IMG/VR virus record: IMGVR_UViG_3300032308_000668
Coordinates: 1 to 42,889 of that record
DNA from: a virus
DNA length: 42,889 nucleotides
Direction: 5' to 3' (one strand)
Positions 38,246 to 42,889 of this stretch are shown here, in pieces. The position numbers and the translations under genes are program-made. Each line of letters starts with the position of its first letter. The stretch's first letter is position 1. Below the pieces are notes generated by a model that did no database searches, was not told where the DNA came from, and was given only the letters and a program-made list of their open reading frames with translations.

Positions 38246-39758
38246 GAAAGAACTCGACGAACTTCAAGCCCTAGTAGCAATTGCTGAGGACGAGGACAAA
38301 GTTAAACTTCAAAAACTTCTTCAAGTCTATAAGGGCAAGGTTGTTGAGAAGTCGGGTAAAGAAACATTTTTAGATTTTATACAACATGTGTACCCAGGGT
38401 ACATGATAGGAGCGCATCATCAGAAACTTGCTAACATATTTGAAGCAATCGCTAAAGGCGAGAAGAAACGAGTTATTGTTAATATTGCTCCTCGGCACGG
38501 TAAATCGGAGCTTATTTCATATCTTGCGCCGGCATGGTTTCTTGGTAAATTCCCACATAAAAAAATCATTATGGCGTCTCATACAGCTGATCTTGCGGTT
38601 AATTTCGGGCGTCGTGTGCGTAATCTCGTGGGTAGTGACGCTTATAAAGACGTATTTCCACAGGTAGAACTACAAGCTGACAGTAAGTCGGCGTCACGAT
38701 GGGGGACAAATTTTAATGGAGAGTATTTCGCAATTGGTGTTGGTGGTGCCCTCGCTGGTCGCGGGGCTGATTTGTTTATCATTGATGATCCACACTCCGA
38801 GCAAGACGCCAAGTTGGGTAGATCGGATGTTTTTCTGCCTGCTTGGGAGTGGTTTCAGTCTGGTCCATTACAACGTCTTATGCCGGGTGGTGCGATTATT
38901 GTAGTGATGACTCGGTGGTCTAAGCTTGACTTGACGGGCCAGATAGTGAACCAGATGGTTAAGCAAGAAGGAGTAGATGAGTGGGAAGTGGTTGAATTTC
39001 CTGCTATTATAGAGAATAAACAAGGTGAAGAAGAGTCATTATGGCCTGAGTTCTGGCCGTTAAAAGAGTTATTAGCTAAGAAAGCTGCGTTAGATGTAAG
39101 GTATTGGAACTCACAGTATTTACAGAATCCAGTATCAGAAGAAGGCGCTTTAATTAAAAGAGAGTGGTGGAAAATATGGGAAGAAGAAAATCCTCCTCAA
39201 TGTGAATTCACTATTATGAGTTTAGATGCGGCCCAGGAGGCGAATAATAGAGCGGACTATAATGCGCTCACCACTTGGGGCGTCTTTTTTAACGAAGAAA
39301 CCAATAACTATAATATAATACTATTAAATTCAATTAAAGAACGTCTAGAGTTTCCAGAACTTAAAGAGATGGTACTTCGTGAGTACAAAGACTGGGAGCC
39401 AGATGCATTCATGGTCGAAAAGAAATCTAACGGTGCCGCACTTTATCAAGAAATGCGTAGGATGGGTTTGCCTATTGGTGAATTCACACCTGGTAAAGGA
39501 CAAGATAAGATTAGTCGAGTCAACGCAATTTCAGATTTGTTTAGAAGTGGTATAGTATGGGCGCCTGATAGACGCTGGGCTAAAGAAGTTATTGAAGAGT
39601 GTAATGATTTTCCTAGTGGTGCAAATGATGACTTGGTAGATAGCACAACACTAGCATTGATGCGGTTTAGACAAGGTGGATTTATTAGATTACCTAGTGA
39701 CGAGCCTGAAGATATACCAGGGTTTAGAAGTTCTCGAAACAGATTATACGCAATATAA
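38217..39758 (+). CDS. terL: Terminase large subunit
   Basis: This is the 513-aa packaging motor and nuclease. The ATPase has NIAPRHGKSE (Walker A, K96) and LFIIDDPHS (Walker B, D190, D191) with MTRWSKLD as motif III-type. The RNase H-like nuclease has SLDAAQ (D337) and GANDDLVDSTTLAL (D471-D475). GTG start at 38217 inside the small-subunit gene, with AAGGAAA upstream. It packages concatemeric DNA into the prohead through the portal. Confidence 0.95.
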   Translation: MAEKKPKITKKELDELQALVAIAEDEDKVKLQKLLQVYKGKVVEKSGKETFLDFIQHVYPGYMIGAHHQKLANIFEAIAKGEKKRVIVNIAPRHGKSELISYLAPAWFLGKFPHKKIIMASHTADLAVNFGRRVRNLVGSDAYKDVFPQVELQADSKSASRWGTNFNGEYFAIGVGGALAGRGADLFIIDDPHSEQDAKLGRSDVFLPAWEWFQSGPLQRLMPGGAIIVVMTRWSKLDLTGQIVNQMVKQEGVDEWEVVEFPAIIENKQGEEESLWPEFWPLKELLAKKAALDVRYWNSQYLQNPVSEEGALIKREWWKIWEEENPPQCEFTIMSLDAAQEANNRADYNALTTWGVFFNEETNNYNIILLNSIKERLEFPELKEMVLREYKDWEPDAFMVEKKSNGAALYQEMRRMGLPIGEFTPGKGQDKISRVNAISDLFRSGIVWAPDRRWAKEVIEECNDFPSGANDDLVDSTTLALMRFRQGGFIRLPSDEPEDIPGFRSSRNRLYAI

Positions 39759-39767
39759 GGAAATAAT

Positions 39768-42275
39768 ATGGCAGACAATATAGATAAAAGTTTAGTACAA
39801 GCTCCTCAAGGCCTAGAAGAATTAGCGATGGGTCAACCCGATTTAAGTATTGAAATTGAAAACCCAGAGAGTGTAACGCTTGATGATGGTAGTATGGAAA
39901 TTACAATCGTTCCAGGTAAAGATGTTGCTGGCGATGAATTCAATGCTAACTTAGCAGACGATATGGATGAAGGTCAGTTGACTCAGTTGTCAGGCGATCT
40001 TATTGGTGAATACGATGCCGATATTAATTCAAGAAAAGATTGGTTAACTACTTATGTAGATGGACTAGAATTATTAGGTCTTAAAGTAGAAGACAGAACA
40101 GAACCGTGGCCTGGCGCGTGTAATGTATATCATCCCTTAATGACGGAAGCGCTGGTTAAGTTCCAAGCTGAAACTATGATGGAAACATTCCCCGCCGCAG
40201 GCCCAGTTAAAACAGTAATCATTGGTAAGCAAACAAAAGAAAAAGAAGATGCTGCAGAGCGTGTAAAAGATGATATGAATTATCAACTCACGGACATGAT
40301 GCCTGAGTACAGGCCTGAGCATGAACGCATGTTATGGGGACTAGGTTTATCTGGTAACGCTTTTAAAAAAGTTTATTACGATCCTAACATTGAACGCCAA
40401 GTATCGATGTATGTTCCTGCAGAAGATATTGTTGTTCCATACGGCGCGTCTAATTTAGAAACAGCAGAGCGTGTAACTCACGTCATGCGTAAAACAAAAA
40501 ATGAATTACATAAATTACAAGTTGCAGGATTTTATCGCGATGTAGATTTAGGTGAACCGTTCTTAGATGTAGATGAAGCAGAGAAAAAGATTGCAGAGAA
40601 ATTAGGATTTAATCCTACAGAGGACGATAGATATAAGATCCTTGAAATGCATGTGAATTTAGATTTAGAAAATGGTGATAGTGAAAATGGAATTGCGTTA
40701 CCTTATGTAATAACAATTGAAAAAGGCACAGGCACAATCTTAGCTATTCGTCGTAATTGGAATCCAGATGATGACTTGAAATTAAAACGCCAACACTTCG
40801 TTCACTACGGATATATTCCAGGATTTGGTTTTTACTGTTTTGGTTTAATTCATTTAATTGGTGCGTTTGCGAAGTCAGGCACAATGATACTTCGTCAGTT
40901 AGTTGATGCGGGTACACTAGCAAATTTACCAGGCGGTCTCAAGTCTCGTGGTCTACGAATCAAAGGTGACGACACTCCGATTGCACCAGGTGAATGGCGT
41001 GACGTAGATGTACCAAGTGGTGCAGTGCGTGACAACATCTTACCGCTTCCATATAAAGAGCCAAGCCAAGTTCTTAACCAATTGATGAATCAAATCATTG
41101 AAGAAGGACGACGTTTTGCTTCAGCTGCGGATATGAAAGTATCAGATATGTCGGCTAACAGCCCAGTGGGTACTACATTAGCTATCTTAGAAAGAACTCT
41201 CAAAGTAATGAGTGCAGTACAAGCGCGTATTTACTATGCAATGAAACAAGAATTTAAATTGCTTAAAGGTATTATTCGTGACTACACACCAACAGAGTAT
41301 TCATATGATCCTGAAGTAGGTGATAGACGTGCTAAACAATCTGACTATGATAATTGTGATGTTATTCCTGTAAGTGACCCTAACGCAGCTACAATGTCTC
41401 AAAAGGTTGTTCAGTATCAAGCTGTTATGCAAATGGCTCAAGCTAATCCACAGATCTACGATTTACCAGAACTTAATAAACAAATGTTAGAAGTATTAGG
41501 TGTTAAAAATATTGGTAAGCTTATTCCATCAGTTGATACACAGAAGCCAAAAGATCCTGTATCTGAAAATATGGATATTATTACAAGCAAACCTGTTAAA
41601 GCGTTTATTTATCAAGATCATGAAGCCCATATTCAAGTGCATCTGGCGTTTAAAGATAATCCTAAACTAGCACAATTAGTAGGCCAAAGCCCTAACGCTC
41701 AAGCTTTAATGGCCACAATGGAGTCACATATTGCAGAACATATTGCGTTTGCATACAGAAGACAAATTGAAGAACAACTTGGTGCACCTCTCCCAGCACC
41801 AAATGAAACACTTCCAGAAGATATTGAATTAGAAATATCACGTCTAGTTGCGCAAGCTGCACAAAAACTTAATGCTAAAGATTCAGCAGAAATGCAACAG
41901 CAACAAATTCAACAACAGCAACAAGATCCGTTGATTCAAATGCAACAACAAGAATTAGCTATTAAACAACAAGAATCACAAGCTAAAGCTCAAAAAATGT
42001 TGGCTGATCATAACATCGAACAACAAAGAGTTGATATAGAAAAAGCTAAACTTGAATTAGAGAAAGCAAAAATTGAATCGAATGAAAGAGTTGTCGGTGC
42101 TCAATTAGGCGCTAAAGCAGTACTAGATAATAAAAAAATGGACATAGAAATACAACGTGCTGAAACAGATAATACGTTTAAAGGCATGGAATTTGGTGCA
42201 GATCAAGTACAACAACATTTAGAACGTCAGAATCAAAAAGAACAACAAAGGAATAAACAAAAACCTAAGGAGTAA
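39768..42275 (+). CDS. Portal protein, P22-like long form
   Basis: This 835-aa protein follows the large terminase. Its core (WPGACNVYHPLMTEALVKFQA, then PEYRPEHERMLWGLGLSGNAF, VPAEDIVVPYGASNLETAERV, and later HYGYIPGFGFYCFGLIHLIG) is the conserved portal pattern of podovirus-like environmental phages. The C-terminal region from about residue 690 is a Gln-rich coiled coil (QQQQIQQQQQDPLIQMQQQE) like the barrel of P22 portal. AAGGAAAT precedes the ATG. It forms the DNA entry and exit channel. Confidence 0.9.
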   Translation: MADNIDKSLVQAPQGLEELAMGQPDLSIEIENPESVTLDDGSMEITIVPGKDVAGDEFNANLADDMDEGQLTQLSGDLIGEYDADINSRKDWLTTYVDGLELLGLKVEDRTEPWPGACNVYHPLMTEALVKFQAETMMETFPAAGPVKTVIIGKQTKEKEDAAERVKDDMNYQLTDMMPEYRPEHERMLWGLGLSGNAFKKVYYDPNIERQVSMYVPAEDIVVPYGASNLETAERVTHVMRKTKNELHKLQVAGFYRDVDLGEPFLDVDEAEKKIAEKLGFNPTEDDRYKILEMHVNLDLENGDSENGIALPYVITIEKGTGTILAIRRNWNPDDDLKLKRQHFVHYGYIPGFGFYCFGLIHLIGAFAKSGTMILRQLVDAGTLANLPGGLKSRGLRIKGDDTPIAPGEWRDVDVPSGAVRDNILPLPYKEPSQVLNQLMNQIIEEGRRFASAADMKVSDMSANSPVGTTLAILERTLKVMSAVQARIYYAMKQEFKLLKGIIRDYTPTEYSYDPEVGDRRAKQSDYDNCDVIPVSDPNAATMSQKVVQYQAVMQMAQANPQIYDLPELNKQMLEVLGVKNIGKLIPSVDTQKPKDPVSENMDIITSKPVKAFIYQDHEAHIQVHLAFKDNPKLAQLVGQSPNAQALMATMESHIAEHIAFAYRRQIEEQLGAPLPAPNETLPEDIELEISRLVAQAAQKLNAKDSAEMQQQQIQQQQQDPLIQMQQQELAIKQQESQAKAQKMLADHNIEQQRVDIEKAKLELEKAKIESNERVVGAQLGAKAVLDNKKMDIEIQRAETDNTFKGMEFGADQVQQHLERQNQKEQQRNKQKPKE

Positions 42276-42278
42276 CAC

Positions 42279-42473
42279 ATGGATCAAACGCTAGAGCTAT
42301 TATTGTCTCGAATAGAGGATCAGCGCAAACAAGTATTAATAAATTTAGGAGACGGAGCAGCAAAAGATTTTGCTTCGTACACTAATATGACTGGATATAT
42401 ACGAGGTCTATCCGTCGCAGAAAGTATGATTAAAGACCTTGCACAAAGAATGGAGACATTTGAAGATGAGTGA
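42279..42473 (+). CDS. Small conserved protein after the portal (64 aa)
   Basis: It reads MDQTLELLLSRIEDQRKQVL, then FASYTNMTGYIRGLSVAESM. A helical protein found after the portal gene in related aquatic phages. AAGGAG precedes the ATG, and it overlaps the co-chaperonin start. Function unknown. Confidence 0.75.
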   Translation: MDQTLELLLSRIEDQRKQVLINLGDGAAKDFASYTNMTGYIRGLSVAESMIKDLAQRMETFEDE

Positions 42474-42889
42474 TCAAATACTCACGATGAATAAAAATTT
42501 GGTAGATGCAACTGGTCGACCAATTGTTATTCCAACGTTAGATGCAGTAGATGCAGAAGATATACCGATTGAAGAACGTGGTTTACAGTTACCTGAACCT
42601 AAAGGATACAAAATACTTTGTGCAATTCCGGATGCTTCAGAAACATATAAAGGTGGTATTGTAAAAGCAGATTCAACTAGAACTATAGAAGAACATTCAA
42701 CTGTAGTTTTATTTGTAGTAAAAGTAGGTGACCTAGCTTATAAAGATGAGACTAGATTTCCTACAGGTCCATGGTGTAAAGAGGGCGATTTTGTTTTGAC
42801 ACGTGCATACGCAGGTACAAGATTTAAAATCCACGGAAGAGAATTCCGCATTATTAACGACGATACAGTTGAGGGGGTTGTTCAAGATC
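42466..42889 (+). CDS. GroES-type co-chaperonin (runs off the right edge)
   Basis: At least 141 aa, starting at ATG 42466. It matches phage co-chaperonins of the GroES/Cpn10 fold: PEPKGYKILCAIPDASETYKGG (strand plus mobile loop region), STVVLFVVKVGDLAYKDETR, and GPWCKEGDFVLTRAYAGTRF then REFRIINDDTVEGVV. Such proteins can replace host GroES so that host GroEL folds the phage capsid protein. It lies between the portal and, presumably, the capsid genes. If the two ends of the window are adjacent, it ends PRNG, four residues past the edge. Confidence 0.85.
   Translation, partial: MSDQILTMNKNLVDATGRPIVIPTLDAVDAEDIPIEERGLQLPEPKGYKILCAIPDASETYKGGIVKADSTRTIEEHSTVVLFVVKVGDLAYKDETRFPTGPWCKEGDFVLTRAYAGTRFKIHGREFRIINDDTVEGVVQD

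Noticed and set aside
1-42889. Prophage or temperate phage
   Set aside because: No integrase, excisionase, CI/Cro pair or attachment-site repeats were found; flanking host genes are absent.
1-42889. tRNA genes
   Set aside because: I looked for cloverleaf-like stretches in the gaps and saw none that could be defended by eye; a tRNA scan would settle it.

Overview
The window looks like most of the genome of a virulent, podovirus-like tailed bacteriophage with an AT-rich genome. The evidence is a two-operon layout with almost no spare DNA, a packaging block (candidate small terminase, large terminase, P22-like portal), a lysis and virion block, and a phage-encoded replication set (family A DNA polymerase, primase-helicase, SNF2-type helicase, Cas4-like nuclease). 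I see no integrase, excisionase or CI-like repressor. The gene repertoire resembles phages of aquatic proteobacteria, but the host cannot be fixed from this sequence; sigma-70-type promoters fit a proteobacterial host.

Plus strand, right part then left part: 37583-42889 carries a candidate small terminase, large terminase, portal, a small conserved protein and a GroES-type co-chaperonin that runs off the right edge. 1-13017 carries a holin-like protein, a GH24 lysozyme, a P22 gp10-like virion protein, small virion-block proteins, a T7 gp13-like GNAT-fold protein and four probable internal/ejection proteins, the last 1618 aa long. If the ends are joined, the co-chaperonin ORF closes after four more residues (P-R-N-G). 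However, no major capsid protein, scaffold or head-tail adaptor is recognisable anywhere, and the holin frame is open upstream of its first ATG. A segment holding the capsid genes may therefore be missing between the two edges.

Minus strand, 37485 down to 13014, is the early/middle region. From its upstream end it holds a SprT-like metalloprotein, an ArdC-like antirestriction protein, three small genes and a Gp88-like cysteine-rich protein, separated by two clear TTGACA-17-TAtnnT promoters and two rho-independent terminators. A 600-base gene-poor stretch (33897-34497) with AT-rich runs and GGAACA repeats follows. Next is a belt of 33 tiny, mostly acidic, mostly stop-start-overlapping genes (33695 to 26550). 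Recognisable members are confined to its downstream end (DUF3310-like, VRR-NUC). About a third of the belt genes are under 60 codons; I reconstructed these directly from the sequence.

Downstream of the belt come a SleB-like hydrolase, small genes, the DNA polymerase, a PD-(D/E)XK nuclease, a protein with two tandem 2OG-Fe(II) oxygenase domains, a Cas4-like nuclease, and, behind a third strong promoter, the SNF2 helicase, a coiled-coil protein, a zinc-ligand ssDNA-binding candidate, an HTH protein and the primase-helicase. The early operon ends with a 51-codon gene whose stop overlaps the stop of the convergent virion operon.

Together the minus-strand genes would take over replication, recombination and host defence evasion, and the plus-strand genes would package DNA, build the virion, eject the genome and lyse the cell. 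The least explained parts are the tiny-gene belt, the duplicated gene inside it, a thrice-occurring 27-base intergenic element, and the double oxygenase.
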